From: Emmonsiellopsis sp. PD_33
Taxonomy: Eukaryota > Ascomycota > Eurotiomycetes > Onygenales > Ajellomycetaceae
Reading direction: 5' to 3'
DNA: 64,000 nucleotides
Assembly (NCBI GenBank): GCA_032988165.1
Contig: JANTQF010000128.1
Location: forward strand, 28,486 to 92,485
Shown here: in pieces, positions 12,446 through 23,816 of the stretch
Layout of the letters: every line of letters begins with the position of its first letter
How positions within the stretch are numbered: position 1 is the first letter of the stretch
The notes under the pieces: model-generated
Seen by the model: only the letters and a program-made list of their open reading frames with translations
What the model was told of the DNA's origin: nothing
Databases searched by the model: none
Position numbers and translations under genes: made by a program

Positions 12446-14945
12446 ATGGAGCCAGCAGATATGCCGCCGTATGCTCCCCAGCCTCCAGCTGAGCGTCCAG
12501 CTTCACCAAGAAAGCGTAAACGCCGCGCAATCCAGGCGTGTGAACGATGCAGGCAGAAAAAGTACAAATGTGACGAATCCTGGCCCTGCTCCCATTGTGC
12601 AAGTATGTCCATACTCCAAGATATTAATTCTTTGATGTCTATATAATAATCATCGCCATCTAGAGAGTGGGCTGCAGTGCACCTATCCTGGAGGGCCCCG
12701 ACATCCTGATGACCCGCCAACTGCAAGGTAACCGGTCTCATTTTTCGCCCTTCCTTTTGGTTCGGAGGTGGGGTGAGTGCTAACAAGCTGGCTAATTTGT
12801 TTTCAGCTACATCCAAAGTCTGGAGACAAGAATTAAGGAACTGACAGCACGACTTGAGATCAAGGAAGATAGCCCAAATTCACAACAACGAATCTATACC
12901 TTGCCCTTGGTGAACAGAAGCCGGGGGCCTGCTGGTTCACCTGACGAAAGTGAGCTTACAGACGTCAACCAACATACAAATGCGATCGAGTTCTATGGTA
13001 GCACCTCTTCTATAGCATTTTTAGGACAAATTCAAAAACTACGCGGGAATAAGGTTTCCACTCCGGAAGATGCCCCATCGCTGATATCCACACTGCACAA
13101 TTCGGCCTTTTCCCCCCACAGTGCGGCGGCTATCATGCCCGCCAAACGCAGTGACAACTTTTACTTTAAACAAGCGCACGTGTTTATGGACGCTTATTTT
13201 GGCAGTATCCACTTTATCCACCCATTTATCGATAAAGAAGACTTCGTTTCCCGCGCCAATGATCTTTGGTTTGGTCGGTCCGCTCCGCCGGATCCCAGCT
13301 TTATTGCTCTATATCTTAGCCTCTTGTCCGTGGGCGCTTTGGTTCGGACCTGGGACGAAGAACAACTAGATGGCCTCACTCGCTTTGAATGGAGCCGGAG
13401 ACTATTCAACGAAGCACAGGCTTATCTTGTCGAACTTCGATTTTCAACAGACTTGGAAACTGTCCAGTGCCTATATCTGATGGCAAGTCTTCCACCCCCG
13501 CCTCTGCCCAAACCAGGCACCAAAGCTACGTATCTAACAATCTTCTAGGCAAAGGTTTGCCAGAACGAGCTGAACCTTCATCGTATGTAGTCCAATCTTT
13601 TCCGCTGATACCATGAGGGGAAATGGATATTAGAATTCCTTGCTCCGGGTGCTAAAAACATCTCTAGTCTCATATATGTATCTTGGCCTCGCTGTCCGCA
13701 CGTGCCTATCAGCTGGTTTCAACCGAGAAAGCTCGAACCCGAAGAATAAAGACTCCGTATGGTTATCGAGGGCCTGGTGGTAAGTTAACCGCATTCTAAT
13801 CCTTCTTTACCTATCAGTACATCTAACTATTAGTAGGGGCCTTTTTTCACAGGAAATGTTTGTTCAAAGGAAAGTGCCATCATGCCTAGGCCCTGACTGA
13901 CTTGTCCACCCAGAGAGATGAGCTTTTCCTTGGGACGTCCCGATACCCTTGGTATGGACGAATATCATAATCGCCGGATTCCCGAACCAGACGATTCGGA
14001 GTATGCGATCATTCCGTGTATGGTCACTTTTGCGCATATCATTCGCAAAGTATCTATTGGAATCTACCATTCCAACTCGCCAGTGGAAGACACAATAAGC
14101 CTAGCCCTTGAAATTGAAGAAGAATTGGATTCGTGGCTTAGTAACCTTCCTGATAACATCAGACCAAGCCCACTGAGGCCGCCGCACATGGGTGCCTTGA
14201 AGGAACCCAAATGGTGTCGGCGCCAGCGACTGGTCCTAGAAATCCGTAAGAAAAGGCCTTCCTATTTGTTGAGCATTTTATTTACCTTTATTCCGAGTTC
14301 ATCTAGGATATCATAACGTGAAGATGCTCCTTTTTCGCCCATACCTCTCTTATTATATCCAGAACCAAAAATTGGCGCCCGATATCGTCAAGACAGTGGT
14401 GGATAAATGCCTTTCATCTGCAAGGAGAACGATTGAGATCATGTATGACACTTTTAGAGTGCACGTCTTCTTTCGTACCTGGTTTTATAATTGCGTGTAC
14501 TGCAGTTTTGCCGTGTCGATACTCCTGTTGTACACCATCCGTGTGGAAAATTCTTTGGTCCCGGCTAATATAAGGTTTGTGGAAATGGCTGTGGAAATCC
14601 TTGAGGCCATGGATGAATCTGTCGTGGCAAGGAAATCTGCGGAAATAATCAAGCATTATCTTGGAGAAGCCCAGAATTCTGGGATCCCCGCACCGCCAGC
14701 GGTAAATCGTGATTTGGGACGAAGTGATCCCATAGATAATATGGTCTGGGCTCACCCCGGCTTTTCTACTCTTTTTCTCGCTAAAGGAGCGGACTACTGA
14801 CTGGTTGGATCACATTTAGGGCGCAAATATCGGATTCCAGCTTTACGACTATTCGTTCAGCCAAGATATGGCGAGTTTTTTCGCCGAGCTGAACGGGCCC
14901 TCCGGAGGAGAATTTTATCCTCCTTTTGGAGGGAGACTGTCGTGA
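12446..14945 (+). CDS. Zn2Cys6 transcription factor, putative regulator of the adjacent monooxygenase
   Basis: Nine exons: 12446-12602, 12664-12727, 12807-13482, 13549-13582, 13668-13779, 13837-13857, 13914-14245, 14307-14743, 14820-14945 (652 aa). The N-terminal cluster is ACERCRQKKYKCDESWPCSHC plus SGLQC, with the last Cys in exon 2, followed by a short coiled coil (YIQSLETRIKELTARLE). The fungal_trans domain (PF04082) includes FIHPFIDKEDF, AYMYLGLAV-like LSYMYLGLAVRTCLSAGF and EMSFSLGRPDTLGMDEYHN. Intron 3 (13483-13548) uses a GC donor (GCAAGT) with a CTAAC branch. Exon 4 is 34 nt and exon 6 only 21 nt. The last intron (GTCTGG donor) is the least certain; joining it gives a Phe/Tyr-rich tail. 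It lies 240 bp upstream of a co-oriented flavin hydroxylase, suggesting a dedicated regulator; that link is inference. Confidence 0.85.
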
Positions 14946-15184
14946 TTCTGATCATGACGCTATTTCGGAAGAATTTCGTGACTTGGGGTTTGGTAGGGAA
15001 AATATGGGGTACTTCCTCCCCGCTTCAGCCGCTAGGGCCGGCAAATCCGACAAGGGGCCCATTCAAGTCACATGAGCTCCTTCAGCACGAGCGGGTACAT
15101 CATTTATATTTACTAGATATATGCAGCCACTTGACGTCCTGCTGGGATTGGTTTTTTCAAAATAATGCCAAACATATACTTGAA

Positions 15185-16991
15185 ATGGTGAGCCTTTTTG
15201 ATATATACTCAGTTTGTACCTAACTGATTTCGATATTAGCCTTTCGAGATATTGATTGTCGGCGCGGGCCTAAGCGGGCTTGGCGCTGCTATCTCATGCG
15301 CAGCCGCCGGCCATGATGTTCGAGTGCTTGAAGCAGTTAAGGAGTTGGCTGAGGTGATTACATGCGTACCTTTAACCCCTGCATTCACCCCTGCTTGATC
15401 TGAACGTTCCTAGATTGGTGCAGGCCTCCAGATCACGCCGAATGCAAGTCGGCTATTAGACCACTGGGGGATACAGTCATCAGTTCTTCAACCGGCGGAG
15501 CCTACGGTTGTGAAGGTGCATCGATACTCAGGGGAGCTACTTGCGCGCGAGGATGATTTTGATAAGAAAATACGCAAGAGATATGGATCTCCATTTATCG
15601 ATGTTTACCGTTCAGATTTACAAAAGGCTTTATTCTCCAGGGCGGTTGAACTGGGCGTCAAATTTAATTTTAATGAGCGCGTCAAGTCAGTCAACTTTTC
15701 CGGGCCAACAGTCACAACTGAGAGAGGAAACACTTTTTCTGGCGATTTGGTTATTGCCGCGGATGGTTTGTGGTCGCAATGTCGAGAATGCTTTATGGGC
15801 AAGAAAGATGAGCCCGAGGCTACTGGAGATTTGGCATATCGTATATTGTTGCCAATCGAGGATATCAAAGATGAACGTCTGAGGAGAGTGGTTGAGAACC
15901 CAGCAGTTCATTTTTGGATTGGTCCCGGGGCACATGTGGTAGCATATTCTCTCCGTGGAGGAAAGGCGTACAATATAGTCTTGCTTGTACCAGGTAAGCT
16001 CCCCAGTCATGATGTTCAGTTGTTGCAACGCATTGACCTGAAAACAGATGATCTTCCTCCTGGAGTATCGAAATTAGAAGGCTCTATAGAAGAAATGAAA
16101 AGCCTATTTTCGGGATGGGATCCAGTGTATTTCTCTCCAATCTCCACCTTATTTATCCCTTTAGAACCAAGTCTGACTTGAAGTAAAGGTTAAGGCAATT
16201 TTTGAGCTACGTGAAGAAGGTCGACAAGTGGAAGCTCATGCACCACAGTGAAATGGATAGTTGGGTCAACGACAGACACAATTTCGCTTTCGTGTTAGTG
16301 TTGCTTTCCCATCTCCTAATGTTTGCACGCGGAATACTGAATAAGTTAGAGGCGATTCGTGCCACCCGATGCTCCCATACCTTGCTCAGGGTGCCAATTC
16401 GTCCCTCGAAGATGCCGCGGTTCTCGGAACTCTGTTGGCAAAATTGACAGAGAAAACACAATTGCCCCGTTTATTAAAAACTTATGAGCGCCTTCGGAAG
16501 GAAAGAGGAGAGGCAATCGCTCGAGAAACATTCAAACAGGCAAGGCTTGGTCCCCATAATTGATAGCCTCTATACTCCCAGTGTTGCTAATATATTCTCT
16601 CTCGTCTGGTTGCCTTCTTTAGAGACATGATTTTCATCTTCCAGATGGACCTGAACAGGAAGCTCGCGACAAGATATTTCTGTCAAGGCTGCAGGAGCCC
16701 GAAAGCACTAGTACTGAGCCTTTCCCCAGTAGATGGTATGGTTTTTACTTCTTGTTACGACCATGAGGCGTTTCCCTTTTTTTGTCAAAACTAACCGTTC
16801 CCCCAAGGACATGCCCTCAGGTACAACCCTGGCTGTACGGATATGATGCCATCAAGGAAGCCGAGCAGGTGATAATCCTCGACGAAACTCTGTCGTCCGC
16901 CAAAGAAGGAGAGATGTTGAAGGAAGCAAAGGCGTGGTGGCCTTTGAGATTCTCTCTAAGGAGTCGTAGCAGCTCAAAAGCCAGCGCATAG
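15185..16991 (+). CDS. FAD-dependent aromatic hydroxylase, salicylate 1-monooxygenase-like
   Basis: Eight exons: 15185-15187, 15240-15353, 15414-15993, 16048-16126, 16189-16293, 16350-16539, 16623-16735, 16808-16991 (455 aa). The flavoprotein signatures are in place: dinucleotide-binding GAGLSG at residues 9-14, the DG motif in LVIAADGLWS (about 150-158) and the GDSCHP motif (295-300) for FAD ribose binding. The family hydroxylates an aromatic ring using NAD(P)H and oxygen; the substrate cannot be read from sequence. Exon 1 is just the ATG: translation would go from M straight across an intron into PFEILIVGAG. Intron 6 (16540-16622) has a GC donor (GCAAGG). No targeting signal is seen, so probably cytosolic. 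It follows a Zn2Cys6 regulator on the same strand. Confidence 0.87.
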
Positions 16992-17284
16992 CTGAGGATT
17001 GTGATGGTGACCCCGTTTAATGTCGTTCGATGTATGTTTTAGCAACAATTGATTAGTAATCTTAATGTCATGTGGTTGCGTTATCCTATGGTTCCAAGAT
17101 AGGCTTAGCGCAGAACCTTCCCGTTCCCAGTAGATTTTTTTTTCCTCGTCCCTCTACTATTTCATCCTGAACATCTTCATCCACACCGGCCCATTCGGAC
17201 AGTTTTGTTTGCTGTTCCTACTCTTCTTTTTTCGCCTTGCAAAATAAATATACGCCTTTGTAATATTTCTTCACCCAATTGAAA

Positions 17285-18347
17285 ATGTTAGCCTGGCCTC
17301 CCCGTCCGATTCCGTCTCATTTCTTTACTCTCTCAAATGGATCGCTAACAATGATAAAACAGGCTTTCTCTCAGACACGCCGCATTCCGCGCTATCAGCG
17401 CAGTCCCCAAGGCTGGGGTCCTGGCTACCGCTGCTCCTTCATTCCTCAGAATCAATGCCCAAATCCCAAAGGCTGTTTTCCAAAGACGATGCTTTTCTGA
17501 CGACGCCAGCTCCGACCTCCCTCCTCTCCGGAACACAGGAAGACCTTTGTCCCACAAACCTCGGGATCTGCCTCCTTCCGAGACGGTCTATGTTGGGAAT
17601 CTGTTCTTCGAGCTCAGTGCCGATGAATTGAAGCAGGATATGGCGGAATTTGGAAACGTTGAGGCGGCTCGCATTGTTTATGACAACCGGGGAATGAGCA
17701 GAGGGTATGTGTATCTCCCATTCCCTTTTTCTTTTGTGAAATCCTAGTATTAGAGCTTTCTCTTACCCATTATTAAACTGTTACATAGATTCGGATACGT
17801 CACCTTCGACTCCCTCGAAGCCGCCGAGAAAGCCATTGCAGAGATGAACATGCGTGTCTATCAGGGTCGTAGGATCGTCGTGAACTATGCCAATACCGAT
17901 TTCTCGCCAAGGGGCCGGGGCGGTGAATATGCTACGCCTCGTGAGCCGACCACGACTCTTTTCGTCGGCAACTTGTCATTTGAAATGACCGATACAGACC
18001 TGAACGAGCTTTTCAAGGGCATTCAGGGCTGCGAAGACATCCGTGTCGCGGTTGACAAGCTTACCGGCCGCCCCCGTGGATTTGCCCACCTTGACTTCAC
18101 CGATATTGAGAGTTGCAAAGCTGCGCAGGAGAAATTGACTGGCATGGCGCCCTACGGCCGGGAACTCCGGGTCAACTTTGGCGAGTCCAAGAAGCGCCCT
18201 TATCCTCAACGGTCTGCGACTCGGGGAAGAGCTCCCCGGTCGGAAGAGTCTTTCCCATCTGAGCCTTCGCAGGCAGAAGCTCCCGAGTCGGAAGAGGCCT
18301 CGCCAGCTGAGCCTTCTCAGGCTAGCGAACAACAGCAGCAGCAGTAG
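17285..18347 (+). CDS. Mitochondrial RNA-binding protein with two RRM domains
   Basis: Three exons: 17285-17286, 17363-17704, 17789-18347 (300 aa). The start codon is split: AT in exon 1 and G after an intron with GTTAGC donor, GCTAAC branch and AACAG acceptor. The joined product begins MLSLRHAAFRAISAVPK and continues with an Arg/Ala-rich stretch ending QRRCFS, a typical mitochondrial presequence. RRM1 has VYVGNLFFEL and RGFGYVTF; RRM2 has LFVGNLSFEM and RGFAHLDF, the RNP2 and RNP1 motifs. The tail is Ser/Glu/Pro-rich and ends in polyQ. The unspliced reading from the ATG at 17285 hits a stop without joining the RRMs. RNA binding in mitochondria is inferred. Domain identity is firm; the split start is well supported but unproven. 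Confidence 0.85.
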
Positions 18348-19285
18348 GTGGGCTGCGACGAGTGAAGGGAAGAGAGCTCCGAAGACACAAACTACCGCGT
18401 GGAACTAGGCCTGCACATGTGTCTGATGTTATATTTTGTGTGCTATGGGCGTTTTGTCTATTACGATAATCTCTGATATTGTGTTCTATTGGGGCGCGGG
18501 AAAAAGGGCGGGATCTCTTCTACATGTTTTCTTCTCTGCTTGGTCAGGTTATCGGCCCCTATCCGAACCGATGTCGCCTCCGCCTCCTGCCGACTTGTCT
18601 ATTCCGGCGCCTCCCACACTACTGTTCTTCTTCTTCTTCTTCTTTCTTTGTATTAGGTCATTTCTTTTTGTTTCAAAATTGTAAATTACGCTGCATGTAC
18701 GATTGTTTTCCTTGCATTTTATTTCTTCTAGACCATAGGGTAGAACACGGGGTATCTAATTTCAACCAATCTCCTTTCCAAATAACCAAAAATATCTCTC
18801 TCGATGTGACTTTTTATGTATGCTTTCTTGTCCTGAAATTCTTGATCCAGGCGGTTGCCATGTGAGAAACCGCTGACTAATGCCCCGATGACATGTGCGG
18901 TCACCATACGGTACCGTACGGCAGTTACCCGCAATGCGCGGCGAAAGGGCCAATCATGGGCTACTCCGACAATACCCAGCGCCTGTGTACCGGTAATGTG
19001 GTAACCGCCAAACACCCGAGGATGTTGCTGGCAACTATCGAGGTATCAAGGCCTCAACGGCTCAACCCCAGCTCACTTTTTGCACCTCGCATCACCATCC
19101 TCTCCGTTCCCTCTTCTCTCATCCTTTTTGTGTTTCTTCTCCTGCGGTGCTATTCTTACCCCCTTCTCTATCTCCTCTGTGCTTTTAGCCAGGCTCAGTT
19201 GCTTCGCCACTAGTTGTGATACCTTTTTTCCTTAACTCATTATACCCCACACCACCACGTTCAACGCCGCAACGAACGGCCCAAC
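18348..19285. promoter_or_regulatory. Spacer and PEX5 upstream region
   Basis: No gene is supported. A CTT/TTC-rich tract (18625-18650) lies in the tail of the RRM gene. A CCAAT element lies at 18950-18954, and CCGAGG (reverse of CCTCGG, the FarA/FarB core) at 19016-19021, 265 bp before the PEX5 start. The 19090-19240 stretch is a C/T-rich leader. The factor assignment is from knowledge of Aspergillus nidulans; binding here is inference. Confidence 0.4.
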
Positions 19286-21323
19286 ATGTCCTTTCTCGGC
19301 GGGCCAGAGTGCTCGACTGCCGGCAATCCCTTGACTCAGTTTACGAAGCATGTTCAGGATGACAAGTCGCTCCAGCGGGATAGACTCGTCGGGCGGGGTC
19401 CTGGCGGTCTACAGGAGGGTATGCGGTCGAGGGGGATGATGCCCGGTCAAGACAATGTAAGAGACATGCTGTTTCCCCAGGATGATTATGGCAAGTTTAG
19501 AGATCAAGTGCTGATTATTTGTGCTATTTATTCAACAGATGATGGACGAGTTCCTCCAACAGGGAGACCACATGGCCCAAGGCCCCGCACAGCCCTTCGC
19601 TATGGACCAGATGAGACGAGAATTGGAAAACTTTCACACCGCGCCACAGCGCGCTGGATCGCCGGGTTGGGCTACGGAGTTCAATCCTGGCGAGCAGGCA
19701 CGGATGGAAGCCGCGTTCAAGCCCGGGATGCCAGCACAGAACCAGAGGCTAAGAATGGCGTTGAGTCCCGAGGAGTTTGCTCATCACCAATCAGTAAACG
19801 AAGGACTACAGGCGGTACCACATTCTGCTACCTCGTCCGCACCCATGATGAACGCATACCAGCCGCAGATGATGGGATACGGGGGTATGGGCGGCATGGC
19901 CGGCCCGATGTTTCCCATGGGAATGCAACAACAATATCAGCCACCACCGCAAACCATGCAGGAGGATAAAGGCAAAGGAAGAATGATAGAATTAGACGAC
20001 CAGAATTGGGAAGCGCAGTTTGCGGAGATCGCGGAATCGGGCCAAAAGGAAGAAGATGAAGAAGCAAATGCCCGGATAGAGCAGGAGCTGAATGAGATTG
20101 ATAGGTTAGACCCTTATGGGCCCGATGAGTTCCATGAATTTGAAAACGTGTGGAAAAAGACACAGGCTGAAACCGCAGCTCGCAGACAAATGGCCAACGA
20201 GGACCTTAATTTCGACAACATGCACATGGGCGATTTCAATGAGTGGGATCAGTTCGACAGTAGCCTCAACACCCATAACATCAGGGATCCTCAGATGGGC
20301 GATTACCTCTTCGAAGAGCAAAACGCTTTCAAGTCGGTCTCGAACCCATTCGAAGAAGGTGTACGTATCATGAAAGAAGGCGGAAACCTTTCCCTCGCCG
20401 CTCTCGCTTTCGAAGCCGCCGTGCAGAAGGACCCCCAGCACATCGAAGCATGGACAATGCTGGGCTCCGCCCAAGCTCAAAACGAAAAGGAAAGCCCCGC
20501 CATCCGCGCGCTGGAGCAAGCGTTAAAGCTCGACCCATCGAATCTAGATGCCCTCATGGGTCTCGCCGTCTCTTACACAAACGAGGGTTACGACTCAACT
20601 GCCTACCGTACCCTGGAGCGCTGGCTCTCAGTCAAGTATCCTCAAATCGTCGATCCAACCACGCTGTCGGAAGACACTGACCTCAGCTTCACCGACCGCC
20701 ACATCTTGCACGAAAAGGTAACCGACCTCTTCATTCGCGCCGCGCAGCTCTCACCACACGGTGAGCAGATGGACCCAGACGTCCAAGTCGGCCTGGGCGT
20801 CCTCTTCTACGGCGCAGAGGAATACAGTAAAGCGGTCGACTGCTTCAGTGCGGCGCTCGCATCCACCGAATCCGGCATCTCCAATCAACAAGACCAGATC
20901 CATCTCCTCTGGAACCGTCTAGGAGCTACGCTGGCTAACTCGGGCCGTTCAGAGGAGGCCATCGAGGCGTACGAAAAGGCGCTGACTATCAACCCTAACT
21001 TCGTCCGCGCGCGATACAACCTGGGCGTGTCTTGCATTAATATTGGCTGCTACCCGGAAGCCGCACAGCACCTACTCGGTGCGCTGTCGATGCACAAGGT
21101 TGTTGAGCAGGAGGGCCGCGAGCGTGCGCGAGATATTGTGGGTGGTTTAGATGGGGTTGGCGAGGCGGAGTTGGAGAACATGATTAATATCTCGCAGAAC
21201 CAGAGCACGAACTTGTATGACACGTTGAGGAGGGTGTTTAGCCAGATGGGGCGGAGGGATTTGAGCGATTTGGTGGTGAGTGGGATGGATGTGTCGGTCT
21301 TTAGGAAGGAGTTTGAGTTTTAG
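19286..21323 (+). CDS. pex5: Peroxisomal targeting signal receptor PEX5
   Basis: Two exons, 19286-19456 and 19539-21323 (651 aa). PEX5 is the soluble receptor that binds C-terminal PTS1 signals in the cytosol and docks at the peroxisome membrane on PEX14/PEX13. Seen: a conserved N-terminal Cys (residue 9, in GGPECSTAGNPL), the site of receptor monoubiquitination in the family; WxxxF-type motifs WATEF (about 101) and WEAQF (about 231), the PEX14/PEX13-binding type; and a C-terminal array of tetratricopeptide repeats (such as AWTMLGSAQAQNEKESPAI and VRARYNLGVSCINIG) forming the PTS1 pocket. Length is normal for fungi. PEX13 and a PTS1-bearing enzyme lie in the same window. Confidence 0.95.
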
Positions 21324-21889
21324 GACTTGAGGGAGGGTTTTGGAAACATGAACGAATGGCCTTATTGTGATTTTTGCCATGTGGGAATGTGGATGGGAAG
21401 AACCTAATGATATAATAGAGCCGTACATACATTCCGTACATAGGATGGGGGTTTATTACAGAGAAGCCGGCACTTTTACTTTTGCTGGCATTGTATATTT
21501 TGATATCAGGCTAGTTTTCCTGGCGTTGGCGGTTTAACTTTGAATGGATATGTATTTGATGGTGTTTAATATTTATTTAATCCATACGATTTCTCCATCT
21601 CCATCTCCATCAACAACCAGAATATAATTATAGGGCGGCTGTTAACCTCGGCGCTGACTGTTTAGGGCGTTGCGTCATGGCCTCCGCACCCAACGACATC
21701 TCGGCCGGCAAACTTCTCCACACTCCGCCCTGACATCAACATCAAATATCCGCGAATTGGCTGACATACTTGGTGAACAACTTCACATCAACATTCCTTG
21801 ACCACCAATTCTCCAGAACTCCCCCCAATGCCCCCTCCCATCTCCCTGTGCAACCCAACCACCTAACCATTCCCTTCGGCAAAAACAAG
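21324..21889. promoter_or_regulatory. Spacer and upstream region of the 2-hydroxyacyl-CoA lyase gene
   Basis: No gene. CCTCGG lies at 21646-21651 and an inverted CCAAT (ATTGG) at 21756-21760, about 240 and 130 bp before the start codon. CCTCGG is the known FarA/FarB core in Aspergillus fatty-acid and peroxisome genes; its use here is inference. Confidence 0.4.
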
Positions 21890-23816
21890 ATGCCCCCTCC
21901 CACCGGCGCCCAACTGGTCGCCCGCACCCTGCACGACCTGGGCGTCACTGTGATCTTCGGAATCGTCGGTATCCCCGTTGTAGAAATCGCAGAGGAGGCC
22001 ATCAATCTGGGGATTCGGTTTATTGCCTTCCGCAACGAGCAGGCGTGCAGCTATGCGGCGAGCGTGTACGGGTATATGACGGGGAAGCCCGGGGTGTGTC
22101 TTGTTGTGGGCGGGCCGGGCGTGTTGCATGCTATGGCTGGGGTGAGTTTTATTTATTTATTGAACTGGTCGGGGGTTGGTAGGGGATGGGGATGGGGTTG
22201 GGTTTTTGTGTATATATGAGGTGGCTAACCAACTACGCCCTCTTGACTAGATCGGAAACGCAACCGCAAACGCATTCCCCCTCCTCGTCCTGGCCGGCTC
22301 CGCTGAATCGCACATCATAACCAAAGGCGGCTTCCAAGAAATGGACGCCATCTCCCTCCTCACTCCACACACCAAATTCGCCGTCCGACCCCCCTCGCCC
22401 GAATTCGTCGGCAATGCCATCCAAAACGCATATCGAACATGCTGGTATGGCCGGCCGGGAACTACGTTTGTTGATCTACCGGCCGATCTGATCCAAGGCA
22501 AGGCTGCTGCGGGATTTACGCTGCCGCCTGCCGAGCTTACTGTTGTCCCTGCTCCACCGAAACCAGCCGGTGATCCGGCAGTGATTTCGAAGGTGGCGGG
22601 GTTGTTGCGATCTGCGCGTGCGCCGCTGGTGGTTGTGGGAAAGGGTGCGGCTTATGCGCGGGCGGAGAATTCGATTCGGGAGTTTGTGGAGCGCACAGGT
22701 ATCCCGTTCCTACCGACACCGATGGGGAAGGGCGTGCTTCCGGACTCACACCCCCTGAATACATCGAGTGCGCGTAGTGTGGCGTTGAAGCATGCCGATG
22801 TTGTGCTGTTGCTTGGAGCACGGCTGAATTGGATTTTACATTTTGGCGAAACGCCCCGGTGGTCAAGATCCGTCAAACTTATTCAGGTGGATATCAATGC
22901 GGAGGAGATTGGGCGGAATGCAGGAAACGCAGAGCTGGGTCTTGTCGGTGATATTAGCTTGGTAATCAACCAGCTTCTCTCCTCTCTATCGAATTGGCAG
23001 TACAAACCTGTCGCAGCCACATCGCCAGATTCATACCCTTCCCTCCTGGCCGTCTCAGCCACGAAGAATGAAAACTCCGCGCAGAAAAAGGCGCTCCTCC
23101 CTACGAAGCCAAATGGCTTCCTAACCTACCAGCGCGCCTATCACATAATTAAAACTACATTGAACGCCCTCTCACCACCCGAACAAGGGAACATCGTCTA
23201 CGTCTCGGAAGGTGCGAATACAATGGATATCTCCCGCTCTGCATTCCCTCTCCAGCACCCGCGCCAACGTCTTGATGCCGGGACATATGCCACCATGGGC
23301 GTTGGGTTGGGGTACATTGTTGGTGCGCATGCGGCGTATAACATCCCACACAAGCAGAAGAAGATCGTCGCGCTAGAAGGAGATAGCGCATTCGGGTTCA
23401 GTGCGATGGAAGTCGAAACTCTTGCCCGCCATCGCATTCCCGCGCTGATCTTTGTTGTGAACAATTCGGGCATTTACCACGGCGACACCCAGACAGAGGA
23501 GGAATGGAAGGCTCTGCAGCATGACACGGTGACGGATCAGACGACATCGACATCTACGGGGCCAGAGAAGAAGGGGTTACGATCGACGAGTTTGCTATAT
23601 GAGACGCGCTACGAGCATTTGGCGGCTATGTGTGGTGGGAGGGGGTATTTCGTGAGGACGGAAGAAGAGCTGGAGAAAGCCACTCGGGAAGGGTTCTTGG
23701 AGGAGGAGAGGGTGACTATTGTCAATTTGATTGTGGAGCCGGGGATCGGGCAGTCGATTCAGTTTGGGTGGCAGGCGGCGAAGGAGAAGGGGAACGAGAA
23801 GGAGGCGAAGTTGTGA
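21890..23816 (+). CDS. 2-hydroxyacyl-CoA lyase, thiamine-diphosphate enzyme with PTS1
   Basis: Two exons, 21890-22141 and 22251-23816 (605 aa). This is a ThDP-dependent enzyme of the 2-hydroxyacyl-CoA lyase/oxalyl-CoA decarboxylase group. Family members cleave 2-hydroxy fatty acyl-CoA to formyl-CoA and a shortened aldehyde in peroxisomal alpha-oxidation, or decarboxylate oxalyl-CoA. The N-terminal pyrimidine-binding domain has the catalytic Glu context FRNEQACSYAA; the ESHIITKGGFQEMD region favours the lyase branch. The C-terminal cofactor domain contains the GDSAFGFS-to-NNSGIY ThDP/magnesium motif. The protein ends EAKL, giving the canonical PTS1 tripeptide AKL, so it should be cargo of the PEX5 encoded 570 bp upstream. 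Start at 21890 chosen as the first ATG; the open frame runs further upstream without ATG. Confidence 0.88.
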
